From Streptomyces hirsutus (GTDB lineage: Bacteria > Actinomycetota > Actinomycetes > Streptomycetales > Streptomycetaceae): 64,000 nucleotides of DNA. The stretch spans positions 1 through 64,000 of the forward strand of contig NZ_LIQT01000072.1 of NCBI RefSeq assembly GCF_001418415.1, read 5' to 3'. Made by a program: the position numbers and the translations under genes. Shown piece after piece: positions 16,674 through 25,868 of the stretch (positions are counted from its first letter, which is position 1; every line of letters starts with the position of its first letter). Below the pieces are notes generated by a model. The model ran no database searches, was not told the DNA's origin, and saw only the letters and a program-made list of their open reading frames with translations.

Positions 16674-16710
16674 GCGGCCGACCTGGAGCACAAGCGTCGC
16701 GCTGGGCGAC
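16672..16710. repeat. 39-base dispersed repeat, copy 2
   Basis: Second copy of the sequence at 8117-8155 (ATGCGGCCG ... CTGGAGCACAAGCGTCGCG), same orientation, about 4 mismatches. It contains the start codon of the IS3 orfB on the minus strand and borders the unrelated HTH remnant, marking a junction. Confidence 0.7.
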
Positions 16711-16740
16711 TTCGACCGCCAGGGCTTCCCCGACGAAGCG

Positions 16741-17011
16741 GCCCGGACGCCTCCGCTGCGGTCGGCTCCCCATCCGCCTGCACAGCAAGCCGAGCCGGAG
16801 CCACCTGCTTGATCAGGCCGAGGATCATCGAGCGTTCCGCCTCGGTGATCTGCCGCTTGCGGCCCTGCCCGCCCAGATCCTCCAGCCCTTGCAGGCCCAT
16901 GGGGTTGAAGCGGTGCAACCAGCGGCGGGGCTGGATTGGGTTGCACCTCAGCTCATCCGCGATGACGGGCACCCGCCGCCTTGTCCGGGCCGAGGCCGAC
17001 GTCACGATCAC
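16741..17011 (-). pseudogene. IS630-like/helix-turn-helix transposase N-terminal remnant
   Basis: The minus-strand frame reads VIADELRCNPIQPRRWLHRF, MGLQGLEDLGGQGRKRQITE and AERSMILGLIKQVAPARL. These are the double helix-turn-helix segments of IS630-type transposases or the related HTH_29 proteins of Streptomyces. The frame leaves the family after AVQADGEPTAAEASG near 16741, where unrelated sequence and the 39-base repeat begin. The catalytic DDE domain is absent. Confidence 0.65.
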
Positions 17012-17094
17012 CCGGCGCTGACGAGGTGCCGGGTTGGCGGCATGACATGAGTTCTCCCGTCCGGTTCCGGTTCACTCTCCGGTCCGCCACCGGC

Positions 17095-17964
17095 TCAGCC
17101 GTGCTGGGACTCGGGCACGGTGATCACCGGGCACTCCGCCCGGTGCAGGAGACCGTGCACCACCGATCCGAGCCTCATGCCGGAGTACCCTCCGCGCCCG
17201 TGTCTGCCGACGACGACCACCAGGGCGCCGATCGAAGCGAGGGCCAGTTCCTCCACCGGGTGGCCGCGCAGGACCTCATGGGTGATCTTCACATCCGGGT
17301 ACTTTCCTCCCCGTCCCGCTACGGTTTCGGACAGGATCCGGCGCCGCTCGTCAAGCTCCGCTGCTTCGTCGCCGAAGGACACGACGGGTCGCCGCCACAC
17401 CCATACGGCGTGCAGGGCGGCGCTGTGCAGCGCCGCCTCTTCCACGGCGAACTCCAGGGCCGTTCTCGAGGATTCGCTGCCGTCGACACCCACGACGAGA
17501 TGGGGATGCCGTTGCCCCGCGCGCTCCGGCTCCCTGACCACGACGACCGGGCAGTCCGCCTGGGCACTCACCGGAACGGCCACCGAGCCCGCACTGAAGA
17601 GCTCTTCCGGTCGGCTGAGCCGACGGGAACCGACGACGACCATCCGGGCCTGCGCCGCTTTCCGGCAGAGCACCACCGACGGCGTCCCGTCGAGCAGTTC
17701 CGTCGCCAGGGGCACTTCCGCGTACAGCGCCCGCACCGTGGCGGCCGCCTCGGTGAGCGCGCTTTCGCCCTGGCCCTGGAGCATGGTGCGGTTCCAGGGT
17801 GCGTCGACGTGCCGTCCGCCGGGCAGGGGCGGCACCGCTACCACGAGCCGGAGGGGCAACCGTCTGCGGACGGCCTCGTCGGCCGCCCAGGCGAGCGCCG
17901 GAACGGACTGCTCGCGCGGGTCGATCCCGACGATCACCTCATCGCGTCCAGCGGTGTTCTGCAT
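17095..17964 (-). CDS. Universal stress protein, tandem UspA domains
   Basis: 289 residues made of two UspA domains. Domain 1 (residues 8-145) opens IVGIDPREQSVPALAWAADE and closes with CPVVVVRE; domain 2 (about 156-285) opens LVVGVDGSESSRTALEFAVE and has the nucleotide-loop pattern VVVGRHGRGGYSGMRLGSVV and CPVITVPE. The G-2X-G-9X-G(S) motif indicates ATP binding in domain 2. Tandem USPs of this type are core members of DosR-controlled dormancy regulons in actinobacteria. A palindrome GGGACC-GAA-GGTCCC lies about 170-185 bases upstream of the start. The role is probably survival under hypoxia or other stress. Confidence 0.92.
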   Translation of the reverse strand: MQNTAGRDEVIVGIDPREQSVPALAWAADEAVRRRLPLRLVVAVPPLPGGRHVDAPWNRTMLQGQGESALTEAAATVRALYAEVPLATELLDGTPSVVLCRKAAQARMVVVGSRRLSRPEELFSAGSVAVPVSAQADCPVVVVREPERAGQRHPHLVVGVDGSESSRTALEFAVEEAALHSAALHAVWVWRRPVVSFGDEAAELDERRRILSETVAGRGGKYPDVKITHEVLRGHPVEELALASIGALVVVVGRHGRGGYSGMRLGSVVHGLLHRAECPVITVPESQHG

Positions 17965-18131
17965 GGCTTCTCCTGCTGCCTCACGCCGTCATGGGAAACG
18001 GACCGCGACGAGTGGGCTCGACATCGCCGTAAGCGCCCCCGGCCAGACCCCGGTCAGTGGCGCTTGGACGGGACGCTCCGTGCACGCTGTCATCGCGGCC
18101 GCACGAGAGCCGGGGCCGGCAAGTCTCCGCC

Positions 18132-18148
18132 CGGGACCGAAGGTCCCG
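18132..18148. promoter_or_regulatory. DosR/OsdR-like palindrome upstream of a USP gene
   Basis: CGGGACC-GAA-GGTCCCG is perfectly palindromic outside the 3-base centre. It resembles the GGGAC...GTCCC core recognised by DosR-type NarL regulators and lies 168 bases upstream of the minus-strand USP at 17095-17964. The assignment rests on motif form and gene context only. Confidence 0.55.
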
Positions 18149-18232
18149 CATACGGCCTGTCCCACTCCATTCTTTCCCCGGACGGGCTCGCCCGCCGCCC
18201 CAGGCGGTCCGCGCGGCGGGAATCGCCCGTGG

Positions 18233-18264
<32 letters not shown>

Positions 18265-18398
18265 GCGGCGGCCGCCCGCCGGGCCGTGTCGTCGTGGTCG
18301 ATCTGCACCGCCGCCGGATCGGCCCCTGCAAGACCGTCGCGCGGCCACGGGGTCCCGTGCCGCCGCAGCACCCGGCCCCGGACGCCCACTCCCTTTTA

Positions 18399-19469
18399 TC
18401 AGGACGCCCGGACCGCCAGGACGTCGTGCTGCTGTCCGCCGAGAACGACCTTGAGCGCACCGGTGTCGGCGGCCCGTGAGAAGACGTCGTACGCCTCTTC
18501 CATATGGTCCAGGGGGAACGTGTGGGTGACCAGGGACGCCGTGGGCAGGCGGCCGGCGGCCAGCATGCGCAGCAGCATGGGAGTGGAGTGCGTGTCGACC
18601 AGGCCGGTGGTGATCGTCACGTTCTTGATCCACAGGTCTTCGAGGTGCAGTGTCGCGGGTTTTCCGTGCACGCCGACATTGGCCACGTGCCCGCCCGGCC
18701 GCACCATGCGCGTGCAGGTCTCGAAGCTCTCCGGCACCCCGACCGCTTCGATGACCACGTCGGCGCCGAGCCCTTCGGTGAGGTCGGCGACCAGTTGCTC
18801 GGCTTCTTCCCCCGCGGAGGCCACGGCATCGGCGCCAAGGCGCTTGGCGGCCTCCAGCCGGGGCGGGGCGAGATCCACGGCGATGATCTTCTCGGGCGTG
18901 TACAGCCGGGCGGTGGCTATCGCCGCGAGCCCGATGGGCCCCGCTCCGACCACTGCGATCGTGTCTCCGGGCCGTACGCGCCCGTTCAGGACGCCCACCT
19001 CGTAGGCGGTGGGGATGATGTCGGCCAGCAGGACGGCGTCCTTGCTGTCCACCGCGCCGGGAAGGGGGTGCACGGACAGGTCCGCGTACGGCACACGGAC
19101 GTACTCGGCCTGGGTGCCGTTGATCAGGTGGCCGAGGATCCAGCCTCCACCGCCGCGGCACTGTCCGTACGCCCCCTCCCGACAGAAGCGGCAGCGGCCG
19201 CACGCCGTGATGCACGAGACCAGGACGCGCTCGCCGGGGCGGACACCGTGTACGTCGCTGCCCACCTCGACGACCTCGCCGACGGCTTCGTGCCCGAGCA
19301 CCGTGCCGGGGCGTACCTCCGGCACATCGCCCTTGAGGATGTGCAGGTCGGTCCCGCAGACGGTCACGGCGTCGACACGGACGATCGCGTCGGTGGCCTC
19401 CTGCAGGGCGGGGTCCGCGATCTCCTCCCAGGCGGACTTGCCGGAGCCTTGGAACACGAGTGCTTTCAC
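18399..19469 (-). CDS. Zinc-dependent alcohol dehydrogenase
   Basis: 356-residue medium-chain dehydrogenase. Catalytic zinc ligands are in TVCGTDLHILKG (Cys) and GHEAVGEV (His-Glu); the structural-zinc Cys cluster is in CITACGRCRFCREGAYGQC. The Rossmann nucleotide site is VVGAGPIGLAAIATAR. It probably interconverts a small alcohol or threonine-like substrate with its aldehyde or ketone using NAD(H). The GTG at 19469 follows GGAAGGG. It is about 70% similar by eye to the second ADH at 27503. The position beside USP genes and DosR-like palindromes at 19664-19687 suggests a role in fermentative redox balance during hypoxia. Confidence 0.92.
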   Translation of the reverse strand: MKALVFQGSGKSAWEEIADPALQEATDAIVRVDAVTVCGTDLHILKGDVPEVRPGTVLGHEAVGEVVEVGSDVHGVRPGERVLVSCITACGRCRFCREGAYGQCRGGGGWILGHLINGTQAEYVRVPYADLSVHPLPGAVDSKDAVLLADIIPTAYEVGVLNGRVRPGDTIAVVGAGPIGLAAIATARLYTPEKIIAVDLAPPRLEAAKRLGADAVASAGEEAEQLVADLTEGLGADVVIEAVGVPESFETCTRMVRPGGHVANVGVHGKPATLHLEDLWIKNVTITTGLVDTHSTPMLLRMLAAGRLPTASLVTHTFPLDHMEEAYDVFSRAADTGALKVVLGGQQHDVLAVRAS

Positions 19470-19663
19470 AACGATCCCTTCCGGGCAGCGGTCGTGGGCA
19501 ACACCAGCGGCCGGTGCCCTGCGCACGGCCACCCGCAGCCCCTGGACTCGTCGGCGCCGAGGATGGTCGGGGCACCGTGAGGTGGCCATTCGAACGGAGT
19601 GACCTCGTCCCTCCAGCCTGCCCGTGACGGCCGCCGTCCGCATGGGCAGACGATCCCCACTGC

Positions 19664-19687
19664 GGGACCGTCGGGACCGTCGGGCCC
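19664..19687. promoter_or_regulatory. Repeated DosR/OsdR-like half-sites upstream of ADH
   Basis: GGGACC-GTC-GGGACC-GTC-GGGCCC: three half-sites at 9-base spacing, the last two forming an imperfect GGGACC-N3-GGTCCC palindrome (one mismatch). They lie about 195-220 bases upstream of the ADH start at 19469, a spacing like that of the perfect site ahead of the USP gene. The rest of 19470-20139 shows no gene. Confidence 0.4.
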
Positions 19688-20047
19688 GGTATGCCGGCCC
19701 CGGCCACCGCTTGTGCACCAGGGCTGAACTGCCAAGGCCGGACGTGACGGGTACGTCGGACGGTCCCCTGAGGCCGCCCGGTAGGACCCTGAGGGATTCC
19801 GGGCGCAAGGCGGGATAACGGGAGCAGGGCGGGATGAAAGGTCGTGATCCGGATGAACAGCCGGGGCAGCTCGGCGCGGAGCCGCCGTCCGCGGGTACGG
19901 CGGCCACCGAAGCCGCCCTGCTCGGTACCAGGACCGCGCTCGCCTTCCCGGGTCTGACGTTCGCCGTCGGCGTTTCGCACAGGGGCGGCTCGTCCAGGGG
20001 CGGTACGAGCAAGGAAGCTGTGAGGGAAACCGGGTCGGACCACAACG

Positions 20048-20062
20048 GGGACCCAAGGCCCC
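20048..20062. promoter_or_regulatory. Imperfect DosR/OsdR-like palindrome
   Basis: GGGACC-CAA-GGCCCC has one mismatch to the GGGACC-N3-GGTCCC form seen at 18132. It lies downstream of the GH65 gene and about 580 bases upstream of the ADH start, so it may serve the ADH or be incidental. Confidence 0.3.
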
Positions 20063-20139
20063 GGCTCCAGGGGCTGGTTGTGGTACGCCGTGCGGTCCGG
20101 CCGGCCTCGACGGACCGTGGACGCTTCGAGTCCGGTGGA

Positions 20140-22548
20140 TCAGTCCTCCGGCAGGAGCAGCGTGCAGGTCTCTCCTGGCGCGACGGTGACGGCCCGGTCG
20201 GTCAGGACGACGCGGATCGGCGCCTCCTCCGAGCCGGGCACACCGATCCGCAGCTTTCCGGGGCGCAGCCGTACGCTGATGCCCCAGTGGCCCCGGTAAC
20301 GCAGTGAGAATCCGTACTCGGACAGGGCCGGTAGCGGCACCGGGTCCAGCCGCAGGGCGTCCTCCCTGGTCTCCAGGCCGGTCAGGCCGCGCTGCACCAG
20401 ATCCAGGCTCCCCGCCATGGCGCCAAGGTGGATGCCCTCGCCGGTCGTGCCGCCCTGGAGGTCGGCGACATCCTGTTCCAGGGCTTCCTGACAGTACGTC
20501 CATGCCTCGGCCCGGCTGACCCGTGCGAGGACCCATGCGTGGACGAGGCTGCTCAGGGTGGAGCCGTGACTGGTGCGCTTGAGGTAGTAGTCGACGGTCC
20601 TGCGCCAGATCTCGTTGCCCACGTCGTAGCCGAGGCGGCGGAACAGGTCCCGGAGCTCGGCGGGCGAGAAGAGGTAGCCGAGCATCAGGACGTCGGCCTG
20701 TTTGGAGGCTTGGTAGCGGTTGACGGTGTCGCCCTCGGCCTCGAGGATCCGGTCCAGCCGCCGGATGCTGTCGTAACGTGCGCGGTAGCCGTCCCAGTCC
20801 AGGTCGGCGAGGTCGCCGTAGCCGTCGAACTGGCTGATGACCCCCTGGTGGAAGGGAACCAGCAGCCGCCGGGAGATGTCCTCCCACTTCGGGAGTTCGC
20901 CGCTGTCCAGCCCGATGCGCTCGAGCACCTCCTGCCGACGCCATACCGGAAGTCTCCGCACCAGTTCCAGGGCGCGGCTGAGGACCCAGGCGGCGGTGAC
21001 GTTGGTGTAAGCGTTGTCGTCGATGCCGGGGCGGGCGGCGTCCGGGTAGCTGTCGTGGTACTCGTCGGGGCCGACCACGCCGCGGATGCGGTAGCGGCCG
21101 ATGTCCGGGGCGAATTCCGCGGTGTCCGCCCAGAAGCGGGCGATCTGCAGCAGCATCTCCGCGCCCTTGGTGTGCAGGTACTCGGTGTCGCCGGTCGCTT
21201 CGCAGTACTGCCACACGTTGTAGGCGATCGCCGAGCCGACGTGGTGCTGGAGCCGGGAGTTGTCGGGCAGCCAGCGCCCCGAACGGGGGTTGAGATGCAG
21301 TTGCTGGGTCTCCTCACGCCCGTCGCTGCCGCTCTGCCACGGGTACATGGCCCCCGCCCGGCCCACCTCGCCCGCCGCACGGCACGCCTGCGGCAGGCGC
21401 CGGTGCCGGTAATTCAACAAGGCTCGAGACACTTCTGGAAAGTGCAGGTTCAGGAAAGGCAGCACGAACAGCTCGTCCCAGAAGACATGACCCCGGTACG
21501 CCTCGCCGTGCAGTCCCCGGGCCGGCACTCCCACGTCCAGCTCCGCGGTGTGCGGGGAAAGTGTCTGCAGTACGTGGAACAGATGCAGCCGCAGTACGCG
21601 GCCCGCCTCACCGGGCACCCGGATGTCCGCGCGCCGCCACAACCGCGCCCACGCGGCGACGTGGGAGTTCACGAGCGCAGTGAAGTCCCCGGCCGCGGTC
21701 ACCCGGTCGACGGCATCCCCGTACGGGTCGTTGATCGCCAGGTCACGCGAGGTGTGCAGGGCGACGATCTTCTCCACGACGGCAGGCTGTCCCGGGGCGA
21801 CCGGTATCAGCAGCCGGTGTACCGCACGGCGGCGGGACGGACGAACCTCCGACGAATCGGGCGGCGGCCCGATGACGACCGTGCGGGCCGCCATACCGAT
21901 GCCGACGTCGGAGGCGCTGGTGCGGCACCGCAACCACGTCGTGTCGGCTCCGACAGCACCGGTCCGTACGTGGGCCAGATGGTGCCGGTTGAGGGACCGG
22001 TAGCGGTGCACGTTGCCGTTCATGACGCCGCCGTCGAGGACGGACTCGACCTCTATCCGCCCCGACCGCTCCTCGGCCGTGAAGACGGTCCGCAGCGTGG
22101 CCAGGTGAGGATCCGCCATATGCACCAGGCGGATCTGCCGCACGCCCAGCACCCCTGCCTCGGTGTCCCGGTAACGGAACGTGCGCGTCAGTGTGGCACG
22201 GCGCAGGTCCAAGATGTGCCGGTAGTCGAACGGCTGTCCCGCGTCGGGAGAGAACCAGGGGCCCGCCGATCCGTCCGCCGAGCGGAAACGGAACCGCAGG
22301 AGCAGCCAGTTCGGAAGATTCACCAGGTCCTCGTTCACCACCTGCCGTCCCGCCACGGTCGACTCCAGGCGGTTGTACACTCCCGCCGCGTAGGTGGCCG
22401 GGTAGTGCACCAGGCCCGCCCTGCACTCGGGCACGGCGCCGCGGGTGGCGAAGTAGCCGTTGCCGAGCGTGCACAGCGATTCACGCAACCGCTCGGCAGC
22501 GGGGTCGTATCCCTCGTACTCCCAGGTCCATTCCGGCATCCGTCGCAC
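20140..22548 (-). CDS. Glycoside hydrolase family 65 protein (disaccharide phosphorylase)
   Basis: 802 residues. The GH65 N-terminal domain (ESLCTLGNGYFATRGAVPEC near 25-44) is followed by the (alpha/alpha)6 catalytic barrel with FWDELFVLPFLN and the general-acid Glu in GVVGPDEYHDSY, the phosphate-loop region TSHGSTLSSLVHAW, and a beta-sandwich tail. Family members are trehalose, maltose or kojibiose phosphorylases or hydrolases; the Arg/Ser/Gly-rich phosphate segment favours phosphorolysis, but the substrate is not readable. It lies downstream of a USP gene (about 65-base gap), probably one operon. It could mobilise stored trehalose during dormancy. The GTG at 22548 has AGGAGAGG upstream; ATG 22539 is an alternative. 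Confidence 0.88.
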   Translation of the reverse strand: MRRMPEWTWEYEGYDPAAERLRESLCTLGNGYFATRGAVPECRAGLVHYPATYAAGVYNRLESTVAGRQVVNEDLVNLPNWLLLRFRFRSADGSAGPWFSPDAGQPFDYRHILDLRRATLTRTFRYRDTEAGVLGVRQIRLVHMADPHLATLRTVFTAEERSGRIEVESVLDGGVMNGNVHRYRSLNRHHLAHVRTGAVGADTTWLRCRTSASDVGIGMAARTVVIGPPPDSSEVRPSRRRAVHRLLIPVAPGQPAVVEKIVALHTSRDLAINDPYGDAVDRVTAAGDFTALVNSHVAAWARLWRRADIRVPGEAGRVLRLHLFHVLQTLSPHTAELDVGVPARGLHGEAYRGHVFWDELFVLPFLNLHFPEVSRALLNYRHRRLPQACRAAGEVGRAGAMYPWQSGSDGREETQQLHLNPRSGRWLPDNSRLQHHVGSAIAYNVWQYCEATGDTEYLHTKGAEMLLQIARFWADTAEFAPDIGRYRIRGVVGPDEYHDSYPDAARPGIDDNAYTNVTAAWVLSRALELVRRLPVWRRQEVLERIGLDSGELPKWEDISRRLLVPFHQGVISQFDGYGDLADLDWDGYRARYDSIRRLDRILEAEGDTVNRYQASKQADVLMLGYLFSPAELRDLFRRLGYDVGNEIWRRTVDYYLKRTSHGSTLSSLVHAWVLARVSRAEAWTYCQEALEQDVADLQGGTTGEGIHLGAMAGSLDLVQRGLTGLETREDALRLDPVPLPALSEYGFSLRYRGHWGISVRLRPGKLRIGVPGSEEAPIRVVLTDRAVTVAPGETCTLLLPED

Positions 22549-22614
22549 TCGTCCTCTCCTCGGGAGACGCTCTCCTCGACGAGCCGTGCGGGAGCGCGGC
22601 CCGAGGACCGGAGT

Positions 22615-23478
22615 TCAGGCCCGTTGCGGGACGACGGCGACCGGGCACTCGGCGTGATGCAGCAGGGCGTGGGCGACCCTGCCGAGTTGCAGGCCGAAAT
22701 GGCCGTGCCGCCTCAGCTCACCCACGACGATCAGGTCGGCGTCGGCCGATGCGTCCAGAAGGACCGTGTGAGCGGGGCCTTCGACCACTTGCCGATGGAC
22801 GTCGACCTGCGGGTGCTCCCGTACGGGGGTGCGGAGTGCGTCGGTGAGAAGGGTGGAGGCTCGTTCCTCATGGACACCGGCGGTGTCGTCCCCGTCCCCC
22901 TGCTCGTGGGCGGGACGGCGCCAGGCCCGTACGGCATGGAGCTCGCAGCCGCGTTTTTCCGCCTCCTGAAAGGCGAACCCCACGGCGGCCGGGCTCACGG
23001 TGGAGTCGCCGACGCCGACCACGACACGGCCGAGGGAGCCCTGGCGATTCCGCTTCCCGCCACGGACCACGACGACCGGGCAGACCGCACGGGCGGCAAC
23101 CGCGAGACTCACCGATCCCAGCAGCATCCCGGCGACCTCTCCGCGGCCTCGGGAGCCTGTGACAAGGGCGAAGGATTCAGGACCCGCGTGCAGCAGCACG
23201 GACACGGCGTCCTCGGGCAGCACCTCGCTGGAGACCTTCAGCTCCGGATGGCGCAGCCGGACGCGTTCCGCGCACGAGGCGGCGATGTTCTCCGCCATGA
23301 TCACCCCGGACGGGGAGTCGGTACTGATGGAGGGAAGACGTCGCTCGTACCGCTCCCACAGGAAGCCGTGGACAAGCCGCACCGGCAGCCCGTGGTGCGC
23401 CGCCTCGTCCGCTGCCCAGTCCACCGCCTCCAGACTGGAATCCGACCCGTCGACGCCCACGACCAGCGGGAGTTCCAT
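22615..23478 (-). CDS. Universal stress protein, tandem UspA domains
   Basis: 287 residues in two UspA domains: domain 1 starts PLVVGVDGSDSSLEAVDWAA and includes TGSRGRGEVAGMLLGSVS and CPVVVVRG; domain 2 starts VVVGVGDSTVSPAAVGFAF and ends CPVAVVPQ. The ATP-loop motif is intact in domain 1 and partly degenerate in domain 2 (GELRRHGHFGLQLGRV). The ATG at 23478 was chosen for the domain start; a GTG 9 bases upstream is possible. It is followed by GH65 on the same strand. It is similar to the USP at 48029, which shares the GMLLG(S/T)VSLAVAAR segment. Confidence 0.92.
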   Translation of the reverse strand: MELPLVVGVDGSDSSLEAVDWAADEAAHHGLPVRLVHGFLWERYERRLPSISTDSPSGVIMAENIAASCAERVRLRHPELKVSSEVLPEDAVSVLLHAGPESFALVTGSRGRGEVAGMLLGSVSLAVAARAVCPVVVVRGGKRNRQGSLGRVVVGVGDSTVSPAAVGFAFQEAEKRGCELHAVRAWRRPAHEQGDGDDTAGVHEERASTLLTDALRTPVREHPQVDVHRQVVEGPAHTVLLDASADADLIVVGELRRHGHFGLQLGRVAHALLHHAECPVAVVPQRA

Positions 23479-23751
23479 CGTCCCCACCGCCTTTCTGCCC
23501 GGTCACCGCGAGAATCCCCTGTAAACACCGTCGCACCGCCCTCGGCCCACCGCGACACATGCCTCGGCTCCCGGAGTTGTCTTCGCCCGGGTTGCGCCAC
23601 GCCGGTTTGCGGCGATCGTGGAGTCATGCGGCCGGCAGGAGGACACCGCTGGATCCGCCCTCCGCAGCCATGGCCCGGCCGCGTGCCGAGGCGTCCGTGG
23701 CCGGACAGGAGCCCGGCTCCGCTCCGAGGTCGCGGAGAAGGGACGGCCATC

Positions 23752-24209
23752 ATGGTCATGCGGACCGGCGTCTTCGGCGTCATGACCAGGGAGCATCGCG
23801 AGCAGTTCATCTCACTCGCTCGTGAGGTGTCGTTCGCGGAAGGCGGGCGCATCCTCAACGAGGGCGACAAGGCGGACCGCCTCTGGACCCACCCGCACGG
23901 GCACGGTGACTCTCGGCCTTCACGCGCCGGGACGGCGGGCAGCGGTCGTTGAGGCATTCGGTGTCGGAAGACCGCTGGGCTGGTCCTGGCTGGTCCTTTG
24001 CCGTCACTGGAAGCCGGGCCGGGGCCGGCAGCCCGGTGCGTGCCCACGAGTTCGGCGCGGCGACGGTTCGTGAGATGTGCGCGAAGGGCCCGAGGCGGAC
24101 TCACGAGCTGTGCGCTCATGTCTCCGGCGTGCTCGCGCGCCGGCTCCGGTCCGCCCGGGTGCGACTGCTCGACCTGCGTGCGCCCTACGGTGCGGACGAG
24201 GTTCCCTGA
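23752..24209 (+). pseudogene. Crp/Fnr-type cyclic-nucleotide-binding regulator, frameshifted
   Basis: The start is intact (MVMRTGVFGVMTREHREQF, then SLAREVSFAEGGRILNEGDK), giving the first half of a cNMP-binding beta-roll. The frame then shifts to TGTVTLGLHAPGRRAAVVE and RPLGWSWL, and shifts again to PVRAHEFGAATVREMCAKG and HELCAHVSGVLARRLRSAR, ending at TGA 24207. At least two frameshifts break it. No DNA-binding helix-turn-helix is seen at the end, so the parent was probably a stand-alone sensor of the kind found in hypoxia islands. The preceding 270 bases (23479-23751) hold nothing recognisable. Confidence 0.75.
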
Positions 24210-24229
24210 ACGAGACGAGGTGCTTCGAA

Positions 24230-24916
24230 GTGCCGCATACTCCGCACATCGTGAGTGATGTGATGACCCAGACGGTCGTGGCTGTCGGACGCGACGCGCC
24301 CTTCAAAGAGATCGTCCGGACCCTGGAACAGTGGAAAGTCAGTGCCATGCCCGTCCTCGAGGGCGAAGGCCGCGTGATCGGTGTCGTCTCCGAAGCCGAC
24401 CTGTTGCCCAAGGAAGAGTTCCGTGACAGCGACTCGAGCCTCTTCGAGCAACGCCGGCGTCTGTCCGATGTCGCCAAGGCCGGGGCGGCGAAGGCGGAGG
24501 AACTCATGAGCACCCCAGCCATCACGGTCCACCCCGACGTCACCCTGACCCAGGCAGCCAGGATCATGGCTGTCCGGCGCGTCAAGCGTCTGCCCGTGGT
24601 CGACGACGTCGGCATGCTCCAGGGCATCGTCAGCCGTGCCGATCTGCTGAAGGTGTTCCTGCGGTCCGACGAGGACATCGAGGAGGAGGTTCGCCGCACC
24701 GTGGTGTCCTCCCTCTTCCCGGCCTTCAGCCACGCCGTCCATGTGAAGGTGCACGAGGGAGTCGTCACCCTCCGCGGGCACATCCGCGACACCTCGCTCA
24801 TCTCGGTCGCCGTGCGCCTCGTGCGTGCCGTGGAGGGCGTCGTGGACGTCGATCCCCAACTCACCGGTGAGTCCGCCACTCCGGCCGGACCGGGGGCCGA
24901 ACCGGCGTCGGAATGA
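24230..24916 (+). CDS. CBS-pair and BON domain protein
   Basis: 228 residues. Two CBS motifs (residues 8-58, with VSAMPVLEGEGRVIGVVSEA, and 90-145, with RVKRLPVVDDVGMLQGIVSR) form a Bateman adenine-nucleotide sensor. A C-terminal BON domain (about 150-215, VHVKVHEGVVTLRGHIRDTS) follows, which in other proteins contacts membranes or phospholipid. The GTG at 24230 has GACGAGG 9 bases upstream. CBS-BON proteins accompany USP genes in actinobacterial dormancy regulons. Energy sensing is the likely role, with the partner unknown. It lies directly after the broken Crp-like gene. Confidence 0.9.
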   Translation: MPHTPHIVSDVMTQTVVAVGRDAPFKEIVRTLEQWKVSAMPVLEGEGRVIGVVSEADLLPKEEFRDSDSSLFEQRRRLSDVAKAGAAKAEELMSTPAITVHPDVTLTQAARIMAVRRVKRLPVVDDVGMLQGIVSRADLLKVFLRSDEDIEEEVRRTVVSSLFPAFSHAVHVKVHEGVVTLRGHIRDTSLISVAVRLVRAVEGVVDVDPQLTGESATPAGPGAEPASE

Positions 24917-24972
24917 GGCACCGTGCGGTCGAGCACGGTACGTACCGGGCAGGCGAGTCCGGCAGGCATTCC

Positions 24973-25395
24973 TCACGCGACCGAAGCAATGCGGTGCCCG
25001 GTGATGCGTGTGGGCTCGATCGGCACCCACATCTCGCGTTCGCCCCCGGCCACGGCTTGGTGTGGGCCAGGTCGGTCGGTCTCCGTACAGCGTCGGGCTC
25101 GGTGACCATCCGCGCATGTCCGGCGACGAGTACGCTCCAGCCCTGGCTCATGGCCTCCTCCACATGGTCGACCTCGAAGGCGACCTGTGATCCCGCGGCC
25201 GCCGCGGGGAGGGACTTCGGCGCGGTGCGGAACGCGATCCCACCGTTGATGACGTCGTAGTTGACCGGAACCACCGCCGGGCCGTCAGGTGTCGACACCG
25301 CGAAGCGTCCCACGCCGTGTGGGGAGATGCGGGCGCGGCATTCCTCGGGGTCCAGGTCCCGCGGCTGAGGCCGGAACCCCGTCTTCGATACGGTG
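24973..25395 (-). pseudogene. Pyridoxamine 5'-phosphate oxidase-like protein, frameshifted
   Basis: The minus-strand frame reads DLDPEECRARISPHGVGRFA, AVVPVNYDVINGGIAFRTAP and VAFEVDHVEEAMSQGWSVLV: the split-barrel FMN or F420-binding fold of PPOX-like proteins. Near 25040 the homologous sequence continues only in the next frame (GEREMWVPIEPTRITGHRIA, stop at 24973). The shift lies in a run of five Gs where the intact homologue at 45856-46764 encodes PWPGGEREMW, so loss of a single G explains it. The N-terminal end upstream of 25395 is uncertain; the HTH part of the homologue is not recognisable. Confidence 0.75.
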
Positions 25396-25868
25396 GCGGA
25401 CCTTGCCAGTGAGTGCGGCCAGTCGCTCGGAGGTCACCGCCCGTGGTGCAAGGGGTTTCCGGATCGGAGGTGCTGCCGACGGAAGCCCGGCCGGGTCAGT
25501 GGCGCATCCGAAGGGCGCACGCCCGTAGCGACGGGGCTCCGAAATCCCCGTTGTCCAGCCGCATCGCCGAGCCGGTCGCAAGGCCCGGGTCCCACAGCAC
25601 GCGGGCCGCGACACGGGGCCCCTCGACTCTCAGGCCGGACTTCATGCCCGTCCGTTCGCCGCCGTTTCGCGGACCACATGCGCTGCGAGGAGATCTGGGG
25701 TACTCCTCGATGGAGAAGCGTCGTGCCCAACGCATCGACCAGACGCTCCTACGGCGCACGGAGCACGCCCCAGGATCGGCCTGCACGGCCCCGACGCTCG
25801 GGGCACCGGCAGCCTGACCGCAGCCCCACACCGTTCTCCCGGCTTCGTACGAGACGGAGGCAGTCGCC
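25396..25868. other. Intergenic stretch, no gene recognised
   Basis: Leader region of the USP gene at 25869. Several short open frames exist on both strands, none with family features. GGGTCCCAC and GGGGCCCC fragments near 25590-25622 resemble half-sites of the palindromes seen at 18132, but they are not symmetrical. The ribosome site GGAGG at 25856-25860 belongs to the next gene. Confidence 0.4.

Noticed and set aside
20428-23952. A 1,174-codon open frame on the plus strand opposite the GH65 and USP genes
   Set aside because: It is a GC-skew shadow: its residues show no family features, while the minus strand encodes clear GH65 and UspA motifs over the same bases.
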